Made by a program: the position numbers and the translations under genes. A model generated the notes under the pieces. The model made no database searches. It was not told the origin of the DNA and worked only from the letters and a program-made list of their open reading frames with translations. A stretch of DNA of 64,000 nt. It comes from CAIWHR01 sp963708855. GTDB lineage: Bacteria; Pseudomonadota; Gammaproteobacteria; Burkholderiales; Casimicrobiaceae. The DNA lies in the NCBI GenBank assembly GCA_963708855.1, contig CAVPUM010000002.1, positions 30,619 to 94,618 of the forward strand. The letters run 5' to 3'. Below are positions 17,677 through 26,844 of the stretch, piece after piece. How positions within the stretch are numbered: the first letter of the stretch is position 1; every line of letters begins with the position of its first letter.

Positions 17677-19036
17677 ATGGTCGTAGCAATCGCATTGGTC
17701 TTGCTGGTCGTTGGCTCCGTCCTGTTTCATTACCTGAGTCCGTGGTATTTCACGCCGATCGCATCCAATTGGGGCACGATCGACGACACGGTGACGATCA
17801 CGTTCTGGGTGACCGGGTTCGTCTTCGTCGCCGTCAATCTGTTCCTGGCCTATTGCGTGGTTCGCTACCGGCACGCCAAGGGAAAGCGGGCGATGTACGA
17901 ACCCGAGAACAAGAAGCTGGAGGGGTGGCTCGTCGTCTTGACGACGGTGGGAGTCGCCGCGATGTTGGCCCCCGGGTTGGTGGTTTGGGCGAAATTCGTC
18001 GACGTTCCGAAAGACGCGGCGGTGTTCGAGGTAGTTGGCAAGCAGTGGCACTGGGGCTATCGCTTTCCCGGAAACGACGGCGTGCTCGGCACTGTCGACG
18101 CCCGGTTCGTCAGCGACACGAATCCGTTCGGGCTCAATCCGGACGACCCGCGCGGCCAGGACGATGTCCTGATTGCGAGCCCGGAGGTTCACCTCCCCAT
18201 GGGGCAGGCCGTTCAAGGCGCTGCTCCGCTCCGTAGACGTTCTGCACAATTTCACCGTCCCGCAGTTCCGGGTCAAGATGGACTCTGGTGCCAGGGCTGG
18301 TGACCCACGTCTGGTTCACCGCCACACGAGCCGGGAAATTCGACGTGCTCTGCGAAGAATTGTGCGGCGTTGCCCATTTCACCATGCGCGGCAAAGTCGT
18401 CGTGGAAGAAGAGTCCGCGTTCCGGGCCTGGTTGAACAGCTATCCGACATTCGCGCAAACCTCGGCACGAATCGCCGGCAATGCAGGCGCGGGCGAACCG
18501 CTCTATGCCGTGTGTGCTGCCTGCCATGGCCTGCAAGGGGAGGGCAATGCCGCGCTGAATGCGCCGAAATTGAGCGGGCAGGGAGATTGGTATCTGAAAC
18601 GGCAATTGCAGTACTTCAAGAGCGGCGCGCGCGGTGCGCACGAAAAGGATGCCTTTGGCAAGATGATGGCGCCGATGGCGGCGACGTTGGCCGACGACGC
18701 TGCCATCGATAACGTCGTCGCCTTCATCAAGACGCTTGCCGGATGGTCCTGCCCCGGCCACGGTGGCGACGAATGCGGACAGCGGCCCGACGCTCTATGC
18801 GACCTGCGGGGCGTGTCACGGTATCGATGGGCGGGGCATACAGGCAACGAACGCACCACGCCTCAAGGGCATGAGCGATTGGTACATGGTCACGCAATTG
18901 AAGAACTTCAAACACGGCGTTCGTGGCGCGCATGCCAAGGACCTGTACGGCCCGCAGATGGTATCCATGGCCGCGATCGCTGCCCGATGACCGGGCAATC
19001 GACGACGTCGTTGCCTACATCAACACGTTCAAGTGA
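17677..19036 (+). CDS. coxB: Cytochrome c oxidase subunit II with two cytochrome c domains, several frameshifts
   Basis: The CuA subunit of a haem-copper oxidase, membrane-anchored with its domains in the periplasm. Two helices (about residues 3-22 and 43-66; a third near 90-107) precede the cupredoxin domain. CuA ligands are clear: the His in SVDVLHNFTVPQF and the CEELCGVAHFTM motif. Two tandem cytochrome c modules follow, LYAVCAACHGLQGEGNAAL and LYATCGACHGIDGRGIQAT, each ending in a similar DDAAIDNVVAFIKT- or DDRAIDDVVAYINT-type helix. Frame changes near 18205, 18285, 18740 and 18983 break the gene; with them resolved it ends at 19036 with INTFK, about 452 residues. The double-haem C-terminus differs from the single-haem subunit II encoded at 23.8 kb. 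Confidence 0.83.
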
Positions 19037-19085
19037 GACCCGAACGAATCAGGCGTGATGACGAAATGGCGGAAAGGAAACAGCA

Positions 19086-20856
19086 ATGACCTACGTTGCG
19101 CATGACGAATCGGCTTTCGTTCCCCCCGTCGAAGTCGAAGAGGCGGAGCTCTACCATCCGAAAACGTTCATCGGCAAGTACATCTGGAGCCAGGACGCCA
19201 AAGTCATCGCGGTCCAGTACTCGATCACCGCGATCGCGGTGGGGTTGGTGGCATTGGTGCTGTCGGGAATCATGCGGCTGCAGCTGGGATTTCCGAACAC
19301 CTTTTCCTTCATCACGCCGAGCACCTACCTTCAGTTCGTCACCATGCACGGCATGATCATGGTCATCTACCTGCTCACCGCGCTGTTCCTGGGCGGCTTT
19401 GGCAACTACCTCATCCCGCTGATGGTGGGCGCCCGCGACATGGTGTTCCCCTATGTCAACATGGTCAGCTACTGGGTCTATCTGTTCGCCGTGCTGTTGC
19501 TGATGGCGAGCTTCTTCGTGCCGGGCGGGCCCACGGGTGCCGGCTGGACCCTGTACCCGCCGCAGGCCATCCTCTCGGGCACGCCGGGGGCGAATTGGGG
19601 AATCATCCTGATGCTCGTTTCCCTGGCCTTCTTCATCATCGGATTCACGATGGGCGGATTGAACTATGTGGTGACCGTGTTGCAGGCGCGTACGCGCGGG
19701 ATGACGATGATGCGATTGCCCTTGACGATATGGGGCATTTTCATGGCCACGATCCTGGCGCTGCTGGCCTTTCCCGCGTTGTTCGTCAGCGCCATCATGA
19801 TGACGCTGGACCACCTGCTGGGAACGAGCTTCTTCATGCCCGCCATCGTCGCGCAGGGACAACCACTTGCCCACAACGGCGGCAGCCCGGTGCTGTTCCA
19901 GCATCTGTTCTGGTTTTTCGGCCATCCCGAGGTCTACATCGTCGCTCTGCCGGCGTTCGGCATCGTCTCCGACCTGATCAGCGTCAATGCCAGAAGAAAC
20001 ATCTTCGGCTACCGGATGATGGTCTGGGCGATTCTGGCGATCGGCGGCCTCAGTTTCATCGTGTGGGCGCACCACATGTACGTCAGCGGCATGAACCCGT
20101 ACTTCGGGTTCTTTTTCGCCACCACCACGCTGATCATCGCCGTTCCGACGGCGCTCAAGGTCTACAACTGGGTGCTGACACTGTGGCGTGGCGACATACA
20201 CCTCACCGTTCCCATGCTGTTTGCCATCGGCTTCGTTTTCACCTTTGTCAACGGCGGGTCTGACGGGCCTGTTCCTGGGAAACGTGCCCGTGGATCTCCC
20301 GCTGTCCGACACCATGTTCGTGGTCGCCCATTTCCACATGGTGATGGCGGTGTCACCGATCTTGGTGGTGTTCGGGGCGATCTATCACTGGTACCCCAAG
20401 GTCACCGGGCCGGATGCTTAACGACACGCTGGGCAAATTCCACTTCTGGGTCACGTTCCTCGGAACCTATGCCATTTACTATCCGATGCATTACCTCGGG
20501 ATACTGGGCGTGCCGCGCCGGTACTATGCGATCGAGAATACGGACTTCATTCCCCAGTCGGCGCACTCGCTTGAACGCCGGCATCTACGATCGCAGCGTT
20601 GATCGTGGGCGCCGTCCAGCTGGTGTTCCTGTACAACCTGTTCGGAGCTATTTCAAGGGCAAGCCATCGGGCGGCAACCCCTGGCGCGCCACGACGCTGG
20701 AGTGGCAGACCCCGGACACGCCGCCGAAGCACGGCAACTTCGGCCCGACGCTGCCCGTGGTCTACCGCTGGGCGTACGACTACAGCGTGCCCGGCGCCGC
20801 CGAGGACTTCATTCCGCAAAACCAGCCGCCGGCAGCGAGAGCCGCCGGCGCCATAG
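19086..20856 (+). CDS. coxA: Cytochrome c oxidase subunit I, several frameshifts
   Basis: The catalytic subunit with haem a and the haem a3-CuB centre, in the inner membrane. Present are FVTMHGMIMVIYLLTALFLGG (haem a His), LFWFFGHPEVYIVALPAFGIVS (CuB His, cross-linked Tyr and the D-channel Glu), FIVWAHHMYVSGMN (two CuB His), and TMFVVAHFHMVM (haem a and a3 His). Frame changes near 20262, 20412, 20588, 20645 and possibly 20835 interrupt the last third. The C-terminus reads ATTLEWQTPDTPPKHGNFG and YDYSVPGAAEDFIPQNQPP. The end is approximate: one frame stops at 20856, while another runs on into the next gene. Confidence 0.85.
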
Positions 20857-20867
20857 GGAGCGCAGTC

Positions 20868-21542
20868 GTGACCTACGCATTGCTGTTCCTGAGCGCCATC
20901 ATGGCCGTCGTTGTGTGGTGGCTGGCTCGGCATCACGCTGAATGTGGCTCCCTGGAAGGCGCAGACGCCGGATTGAAATCGCTCGCGGCAACGGTGAGCT
21001 GACCCTGCTCCCGGTGCAGGTCGGCCTTGGGGTGTTTCTCGCGGTCGCCACGTCGCTGTTCGCGCTGCTTATCAGTGCCTACCACATGCGAATGATGGAG
21101 GACGACTGGACCACGCTCGACCTGCCCGCGCGTGCTGTGGCTCAACACCGGCGTGCTGATCCTGGCCAGCGTCGCCATGCAATGGACACGCGTTGCGGCA
21201 CGACGGGGACAGCCTGGACGGCGTGAAAAAAGGCCTGCTGGCGGGAGGCGCCTTCACCTCTGCCTTTCTGGCCGGACAGCTTTGGGCCTGGCAGCAACTG
21301 GATGCGTCGGGGCACTATACGTCCGCCAATCCCGCATTCGCGTTCTTCTTCCTGCTCACGGCGTTGCACGGCCTGCACCTGGTGGGCGGCCTGTGGGTCT
21401 GGGCCAGGACGACCACCGGGCGTTGCGCGGCGTCGAGGTCGGCAAGGTCCGCCTGAGCGTGGAGCTGTGCACCGTGTACTGGCACTATCTGCTGCTGGTT
21501 TGGGCGGTCTTGTTCGCGGTATTGCTGCACACACACAGCTAA
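20868..21542 (+). CDS. Oxidase subunit III-like protein (first copy), many frameshifts
   Basis: Read through at least five frame changes (about 20935, 20985, 21128, 21195, 21418), this gives a heme-copper-oxidase subunit III type protein of about 220 residues. It starts GTG with VTYALLFLSAIMAVVVWWLAR, then VGLGVFLAVATSLFALLISAYHMRM, LWLNTGVLILASVAMQWTRVA, SLDGVKKGLLAGGAFTSAFLAGQLWAWQQL, FAFFFLLTALHGLHLVGGLWVWART and VRLSVELCTVYWHYLLLVWAVLFAVLLHTH. The last two segments match the helix with the family's conserved HxxHxxGG and WHxxxxxW patterns. It is shorter and divergent from the second subunit III that follows. Confidence 0.75.
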
Positions 21543-21557
21543 AGGGAGTCAATCCAC

Positions 21558-22283
21558 ATGACGCAACCCGCGCTTGCGAGTACGGGACATGCCCTTCCGC
21601 TATCCGACGGCATGCCAGGTGTCGTCGCCGACTGGTCGTCGGACCAGCGCGCGTTCAAGAACGTCCCCTGGGGCAAGGCGATGATGTGGATCTTCCTGCT
21701 CAGCGACACCTTTATCTTCAGCTCGTTCCTGATCTCGTACATGACGGTGCGGATGTCCACGCAGGCCCCGTGGCCCAACCCCAGCGAAGTCTTCGCGTTG
21801 ACCATCGGGGGCCAGAGCATCCCGCTGATCCTGATCGCGATCATGACGTTCGTCCTGATCAGCAGCAGCGGGACCATGGCCCTGGCCGTCAACTACGGCT
21901 ATCGCAAGGACCGCGTCAAGACCTTCTGGCTGCTGCTGGCCACCGCGGTGTTGGGCGCCACGTTCGTGGGAATGCAGGCCTTCGAGTGGACCAAGCTGAT
22001 CGTGGAGGAGGGCGTGCGTCCCTGGGGCAACCCGATGGGCGCGGCGCAGTTCGGCGCGAGCTTTTTCATGATCACCGGCTTTCATGGCACCCACGTGTCG
22101 ATCGGCGTCATCTTCCTGATCATCGTCGCGATCAAGGTGCTGCGGGGCGACCTCGACAAGGAGAAGCCGGGCTTCCTGACCGGCAGGAAGGGTAACTACG
22201 AGATGGTGGAGACGATGGGCCTGTACTGGCACTTCGTCGATCTGGTTTGGGTATTCATCTTCGCGGTCTTCTATCTCTGGTAA
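21558..22283 (+). CDS. coxC: Oxidase subunit III (second copy)
   Basis: A 241-residue intact subunit III with six or more membrane helices. Key features are MMWIFLLSDTFIFSSFLISYM, ATFVGMQAFEWTKLI, FFMITGFHGTHVSIGVIFLIIVAIKVLR and GLYWHFVDLVWVFIFAVFYLW. It lies 15 bases after the first copy and seven bases before the subunit IV gene. Subunit III stabilises the catalytic core and proton uptake in A-type oxidases. In contrast to its frameshifted neighbours, the frame here is clean. Confidence 0.9.
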   Translation: MTQPALASTGHALPLSDGMPGVVADWSSDQRAFKNVPWGKAMMWIFLLSDTFIFSSFLISYMTVRMSTQAPWPNPSEVFALTIGGQSIPLILIAIMTFVLISSSGTMALAVNYGYRKDRVKTFWLLLATAVLGATFVGMQAFEWTKLIVEEGVRPWGNPMGAAQFGASFFMITGFHGTHVSIGVIFLIIVAIKVLRGDLDKEKPGFLTGRKGNYEMVETMGLYWHFVDLVWVFIFAVFYLW

Positions 22284-22290
22284 GAAAATC

Positions 22291-22698
22291 ATGGCACACG
22301 CAGAAGGGCAGCACGCTCCCGCCGCAGCGCACGGACATGCCGCGGCAGGAAAGCACCACGTCGAGGGACAGCAGCATCCGCTCGGCGTCTACTTCAAGAT
22401 CTGGGGCTTGCTGTTCGTGCTGAGCGCCGCGTCGTACGCAGTCGACTACTTCCACGTCCAGGGTTACCTCCGGTGGTCGCTTATCATCGTGTTCATGCTG
22501 TTGAAGGCGGGGCTCATCGTCGCGGTCTTCATGCACATGCTCTGGGAGCGGCTGGCCATGGTCTATGCCATCCTGGTCCCGCCGCTGCTGCTGCTGGTCC
22601 TGCTGGCGATCGGGGCGTTCGAAGCGGACTACACGTTCCTGACGCGAGGCACGTTCTTCGGCCCGGCAGTGGCGGTGGTGCCGGCAAAGCACCCGTAA
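22291..22698 (+). CDS. Oxidase subunit IV (prokaryotic COX4/CyoD type)
   Basis: A 135-residue protein with a His- and Ala-rich N-terminal tail (residues 1-30) followed by three membrane helices: VYFKIWGLLFVLSAASYAVDYF, WSLIIVFMLLKAGLIVAVFMHMLWE and MVYAILVPPLLLLVLLAIGAF. The KAGLIVAVFMH pattern is characteristic of the CyoD/CtaF-like subunit IV. It ends the first oxidase cluster. Confidence 0.85.
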   Translation: MAHAEGQHAPAAAHGHAAAGKHHVEGQQHPLGVYFKIWGLLFVLSAASYAVDYFHVQGYLRWSLIIVFMLLKAGLIVAVFMHMLWERLAMVYAILVPPLLLLVLLAIGAFEADYTFLTRGTFFGPAVAVVPAKHP

Positions 22699-22809
22699 AC
22701 CGCGACCTGGAGTTCTCGCCGTTGGGCGATCCCGGCCGGTCTATCGTGCACGGGGAACCACGCACGAACAGGTTCCTGACCCGGTTGGCGAAACTCCTCG
22801 AGTGAGCGC

Positions 22810-23520
22810 GTGACGCGACCGCGCGACATGGCCCGCGGCATCTTCATCACGGGCACCGACACCGGCGTCGGCAAGACCGTCGTCGCGACCGCGCTGCTTC
22901 GCGCGTTGGCTGGCGCGGGGTGCCGGGCAGTTGGCATGAAGCCGGTGGCGGCCGGCCTCGCCTTGGGCAAAACGGTGCATGGGGACGCGCTGGCGCTCAT
23001 TGCCGCGGGCAACGTCGCCGCGGCGCCCGCCGACGTCAATCCGTTTGTGTTCGCTCCGCCGATCGCCCCCGAACTTGCTGCCAGGGCTGCCGGCGCGACG
23101 ATCGACTTCGACCGTATCGCCGCGGCATACGCGCGGCTCGCCACGATGGCGAACGCGATCGTCGTCGAAGGTGCCGGCGGGGCGCTGGTCCCGCTCGGGC
23201 GCGGCACCGATATGCTCGACATTCCGGCGCGCCTCGGTCTGCCCGTGCTCCTGGTGGTCGGCATCCGGCTGGGCTGCCTCAATCACGCGCTTCTTTCGGC
23301 GCTCGCAATCTCGGCCCGCGGCCTTCGCTTAGCGGGCTGGGTCGCAAACCGGATTGATGTGGACATGCGCGAAGGCGATGCGAACGTCGCGGCGCTTGTC
23401 GACCGCCTGCCCGCACCGCTTTGCGCCGATTTTGCGTGGCGCACGGGAGGCGCGCCGGCATTCACGGTCGACGGCGCGACATTGCGCGAACTCGGGTTCG
23501 CCTTGCCCGCAGACGATTGA
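22810..23520 (+). CDS. bioD: Dethiobiotin synthetase
   Basis: BioD carboxylates 7,8-diaminononanoate with ATP to form dethiobiotin. The 236-residue protein has the P-loop GTDTGVGKTVVATALLRAL, GMKPVAAGL, IVVEGAGGALVPL and LPVLLVVGIRLGCLNHALLS. GTG at 22810 is the first start; an internal ATG begins MARGIFITGTDTG. BioD would complete bioBFHC, but it is separated from bioC by the oxidase cluster. The order bioB-F-H-C-D without interruption is known in other betaproteobacteria. Confidence 0.94.
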   Translation: MTRPRDMARGIFITGTDTGVGKTVVATALLRALAGAGCRAVGMKPVAAGLALGKTVHGDALALIAAGNVAAAPADVNPFVFAPPIAPELAARAAGATIDFDRIAAAYARLATMANAIVVEGAGGALVPLGRGTDMLDIPARLGLPVLLVVGIRLGCLNHALLSALAISARGLRLAGWVANRIDVDMREGDANVAALVDRLPAPLCADFAWRTGGAPAFTVDGATLRELGFALPADD

Positions 23521-23829
23521 CGGTGCCTGGCGGTTGTGTCGAGAGCGTTTGCCGCGTGCTTGATCCGTGCTAGACTTTCGCGCCTTTTGCCGCAACTCGG
23601 CGTGGCGCAAGGGCCGACCATGGCCCGACGCATCGCGCACGGGCCTTGCCGCACAGGTCTGCGTAGGACCGGACCACGAGACTGCTGCAGGGTGCCGGAC
23701 TCCCTCCGTTCCCCCTCCTATTTCGGCGGTTCGCCTCGGCGGAGCATGTCGTGTGCTACGGGGTGACGCGGGAAGACTGGGGATTCCGGCAGGATTTTGA
23801 GACAAACGTAAGACGCGATCGAGGGACGC
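23521..23829. other. Intergenic region between bioD and ctaC
   Basis: About 309 bases with no gene I can support. It holds the candidate promoter at 23549-23576 and otherwise no hairpin terminator or clear operator. Confidence 0.4.
23549..23576 (+). promoter_or_regulatory. Candidate sigma-70 promoter for the ctaC operon
   Basis: TTGCCG (23549-23554), 16-base spacer and TAGACT (23571-23576), lying 254 bases ahead of ctaC. It is the best promoter-like pair in the gap; a long leader would result. Confidence 0.4.
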
Positions 23830-24961
23830 ATGGCGTTTACCGAATTCAAGGCCCTGTTCCGGCTGCTGCTGGCGGGGCTCGACACTTGCGCTGGCCGGTT
23901 CCGGCACGGCGCACGCCGCCCCGGAGTGGAACCTGCAGTCGCCCGTGACGCCGATCGCGCGCCAGATGTACGACCTGCACACCTTCATCTTCTGGATCTG
24001 CGTCGTCATCTTCGTTGCCGTCTTCGGCGTGATGTTCTACTCGATGTTCAGGCACCGGAAGTCATTGGGGCATCAGGCTCACCCGTTTCACGAGAACACG
24101 ATCGTCGAGATCGTCTGGACCGTGATTCCATTCCTTATCCTCCTCTTCATGGCATTCCCGGCGACGAAGACCATACTCGCCATGAAGGATACGTCGGCAC
24201 CCGGCTTGACGATCAAGGTCACCGGCTACCAGTGGAACTGGAACTACGACTATCTGCAGGACGGCTTCGGTTTCTACTCGAACCTCTCCACGCCCGTTGC
24301 GCAGATCGAGAATCGCGCACCCAAGGGTGAACATTACCTGCTCGAGGTCGATAATCCGCTGGTCGTGCCGGTCGACACCAAGGTGCGCCTCCTGATCACC
24401 GCCGGCGACGTGATCCACGCTTGGTGGGTTCCCGCATTCGGCGTGAAGCAGGATGCGATCCCCGGCTTCGTCCGCGACACCTGGTTCAGGGCGGAAAAGG
24501 TCGGCGTCTATCGCGGCCAATGCGCCGAGCTCTGTGGCAAGGCGCACGGCTTCATGCCGATCGTGGTCGAGGTGAAATCGAAGGACGACTACGCAAAGTG
24601 GGTGGACGAGCAGAAGAAAAAAGCGCCTGCCGCCGCCGACCCGAATCGGATATGGGAATTGAAGGACCTCATTTTTGCCGGCGAGAGGGTTTACGCCGCC
24701 AATTGCGCCGCCTGCCACCTGGCGAGTGGCAAGGGTGTTCCGGGGGCGTTTCCGGCGCTGGACGGCTCGAAGGTCGTCACCGGGCCGAAAGCCGCACAAA
24801 TCGCGCTGGTGCTGAACGGTAAGCCCGGGACCGCAATGCCGCCGTGGACGCAACTGTCCGACGCTGACCTGGCCGCGGTCATCACGTATACGCGCAATGG
24901 CCTGGGCAACAAGACTGGCGAAGTGCTGCAGCCGTCCGAGATCAGGGCCGCGCGTCGGTAG
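23830..24961 (+). CDS. ctaC: Cytochrome c oxidase subunit II with one cytochrome c domain, one frameshift
   Basis: The CuA subunit of the second, standard aa3-type oxidase. The start MAFTEFKALFRLLLAGL and the signal end ALAGSGTAHA-APEWNL are in two frames; one extra base near 23885-23890 explains this. Two membrane helices (FIFWICVVIFVAVFGVMFYSMF, VWTVIPFLILLFMAFPA) precede the cupredoxin domain with VIHAWWVPAFGVK and the CuA motif CAELCGKAHGFM. A single cytochrome c domain follows, with CAACH near residue 300 and methionine in GTAMPPW. Length is about 376 residues. The downstream ctaD, ctaG and ctaE genes make a complete operon. Confidence 0.92.
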
Positions 24962-24994
24962 GGCCCGCCCAATTCGTTCTGGAGACTTCGAGAG

Positions 24995-26590
24995 ATGAGC
25001 ACCATCGCCCACGATCATGCCGCCGGCTACGGGCACGACGAGCACGCGCAACACCCGAGCGGAATCACGCGCTGGCTGACCACGACCAACCACAAGGACA
25101 TCGGCACGATGTACCTGTGGTTTTCGTTCACGATGTTCCTGGTCGGCGGCACGATGGCCATGATCATCCGGGCCGAGTTGTTCCAGCCCGGGCTGCAAGT
25201 GGCGGATCCCGAATTCTTCAATTCGATGACGACGCTGCATGGCCTCATCATGGTGTTCGGAGCGATCATGCCGGCGGCGGTGGGGTTCGCCAACTGGCAG
25301 ATCCCGCTGATGATCGGCGCGCCGGACATGGCATTTGCGCGGATGAACAACTGGAGCTTCTGGTTGCTCCCGCCTGCCGCGATCCTGCTCGTCACGTCGC
25401 TGTTCGTTCCCGGCGGGGCCGCGGCGGGAGGCTGGACGCTCTATCCGCCGCTCACGGTCCAGGCGGGGATGGGGATGGACCTCACCATTTTCGCTATCCA
25501 CATTTTGGGTGCGTCGTCGATCATGGGCTCGATCAACATCATCACGACGATCCTGAACCTGCGCGCGCCCGGCATGACGTTGATGCGGATGCCGCTCTTC
25601 TGCTGGACGTGGCTCATCACGGCCTACCTGTTGATCGCCGTGATGCCGGTGCTCGCCGGCGCCGTGACCATGCTGCTCACCGACCGCCATTTCGGCACGA
25701 CGTTTTTCAACGCGGCCGGCGGCGGCGATCCTGTGCTGTTCCAGCACGTGTTCTGGTTCTTCGGGCACCCAGAGGTCTACATCATCATCCTGCCGGCCTT
25801 CGGCATCATCTCGCAGATCATTCCCGCGTTCTCCCGGAAGCCGCTGTTCGGTTACGCGTCGATGGTGTACGCGACCGCGGGCATCGCGATCCTGTCGTTC
25901 ATCGTCTGGGCGCACCACATGTTCACCACGGGGTTGCCGACTGCCGGACTCCTGTTCTTCATGTATGCGACGATGCTGATCGCGGTGCCCACGGGCGTAA
26001 AGGTGTTCAACTGGCTGGCGACGATGTGGCGCGGGTCGATGACGTTCGAGACGCCGATGCTGTTCGCCATCGGCTTCCTGTTCCTGTTCACCCTGGGCGG
26101 ATTCACCGGTCTCGTCTGCGCGATCACGCCGGTCGACATCCAGATCCAGGACACTTATTACATCGTCGCCCACTTCCACTACGTCATGGTCGCGGGCAGC
26201 CTGTTCGCCTTCTTCGGCGGCGCGTACTACTGGATTCCGAAGTGGTCGGGCACGATGTACAACGAGAAGCTCGGCCAAGTCCATTTCTGGTCGTCGATGA
26301 TCTCGTTCAACATCACGTTCTTCCCGATGCACTTCCTTGGCCTCGCCGGGATGCCGCGCCGGATACCCGACTACGCGCAGCAGTTCGCCGACTGGAACCT
26401 GATCGCGTCGGTCGGTGCCTTCTGGTTCGGAGCCACGCAGCTGCTGTTCCTTTATGCGATGGTGCAATGCGCGCGGGGCAAGGGCGAAAAGGCCCCGGCC
26501 AAGCCCTGGGACGGCGCGGACACGCTGGAGTGGACGCTCCCGTCGCCGGTGCCGTACCACACGTTCGAGACGCCGCCGGCGGTCAAGTGA
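24995..26590 (+). CDS. ctaD: Cytochrome c oxidase subunit I
   Basis: The haem a / haem a3-CuB catalytic subunit, 531 residues and intact, with twelve helices expected. Ligand regions are FFNSMTTLHGLIMVFG (haem a His), VFWFFGHPEVYIIILPAFGIIS (CuB His, Tyr and the proton-channel Glu), FIVWAHHMFTTG (two CuB His) and YYIVAHFHYVMVAGS (haem a3 and haem a His). The K-channel Lys lies in TGVKVFNWLATMWRG. It is closer to mitochondrial-type A1 oxidases than the cox copy at 19 kb. The stop overlaps the next start. Confidence 0.95.
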   Translation: MSTIAHDHAAGYGHDEHAQHPSGITRWLTTTNHKDIGTMYLWFSFTMFLVGGTMAMIIRAELFQPGLQVADPEFFNSMTTLHGLIMVFGAIMPAAVGFANWQIPLMIGAPDMAFARMNNWSFWLLPPAAILLVTSLFVPGGAAAGGWTLYPPLTVQAGMGMDLTIFAIHILGASSIMGSINIITTILNLRAPGMTLMRMPLFCWTWLITAYLLIAVMPVLAGAVTMLLTDRHFGTTFFNAAGGGDPVLFQHVFWFFGHPEVYIIILPAFGIISQIIPAFSRKPLFGYASMVYATAGIAILSFIVWAHHMFTTGLPTAGLLFFMYATMLIAVPTGVKVFNWLATMWRGSMTFETPMLFAIGFLFLFTLGGFTGLVCAITPVDIQIQDTYYIVAHFHYVMVAGSLFAFFGGAYYWIPKWSGTMYNEKLGQVHFWSSMISFNITFFPMHFLGLAGMPRRIPDYAQQFADWNLIASVGAFWFGATQLLFLYAMVQCARGKGEKAPAKPWDGADTLEWTLPSPVPYHTFETPPAVK

Positions 26591-26844
26591 CCGCCGACCT
26601 GGCATCCCCGGCGCGCGCTGCCATGCCCGCCCTCTCCATGCCGGACACGGAAGCGGCCGCGCGCATCCGGGCGTCGAACCGAAGGACGGCGCTCACGCTG
26701 GTGTCGATCGCCCTCGTGTTCTTCTTCGGCATCATCGCCACGAAGTTCATGGGCGGACCGGCGACCGGCATCGGCGTCGTGGGTTCCGCCGTGCTGCTCT
26801 ACCTCGTCGTGGCCATCGGGCGCAATCTGCGCGACAAGCGATGA
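26587..26844 (+). CDS. Small membrane protein between ctaD and ctaG (oxidase assembly)
   Basis: An 85-residue protein, GTG start overlapping the ctaD stop. It has hydrophilic residues 1-34 and two hydrophobic stretches, LTLVSIALVFFFGIIATKF and IGVVGSAVLLYLVVAIGR. Short proteins in this position are annotated as cytochrome oxidase small assembly proteins in betaproteobacteria. Its stop overlaps the ctaG start (ATGA). A later ATG at 26623 could also be the start. The position is the main evidence. Confidence 0.65.
   Translation: MTADLASPARAAMPALSMPDTEAAARIRASNRRTALTLVSIALVFFFGIIATKFMGGPATGIGVVGSAVLLYLVVAIGRNLRDKR

Noticed and set aside
19086..21002. A fused subunit I/subunit III protein
   Set aside because: The joined frame passes several frame changes inside subunit I; a GTG start for subunit III at 20868 and a nearby stop at 20856 in another frame fit two genes.
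24062..26605. An 847-residue minus-strand frame opposite ctaC and ctaD
   Set aside because: It is a shadow of two oxidase subunit genes and is highly charged, with no membrane segment or domain.
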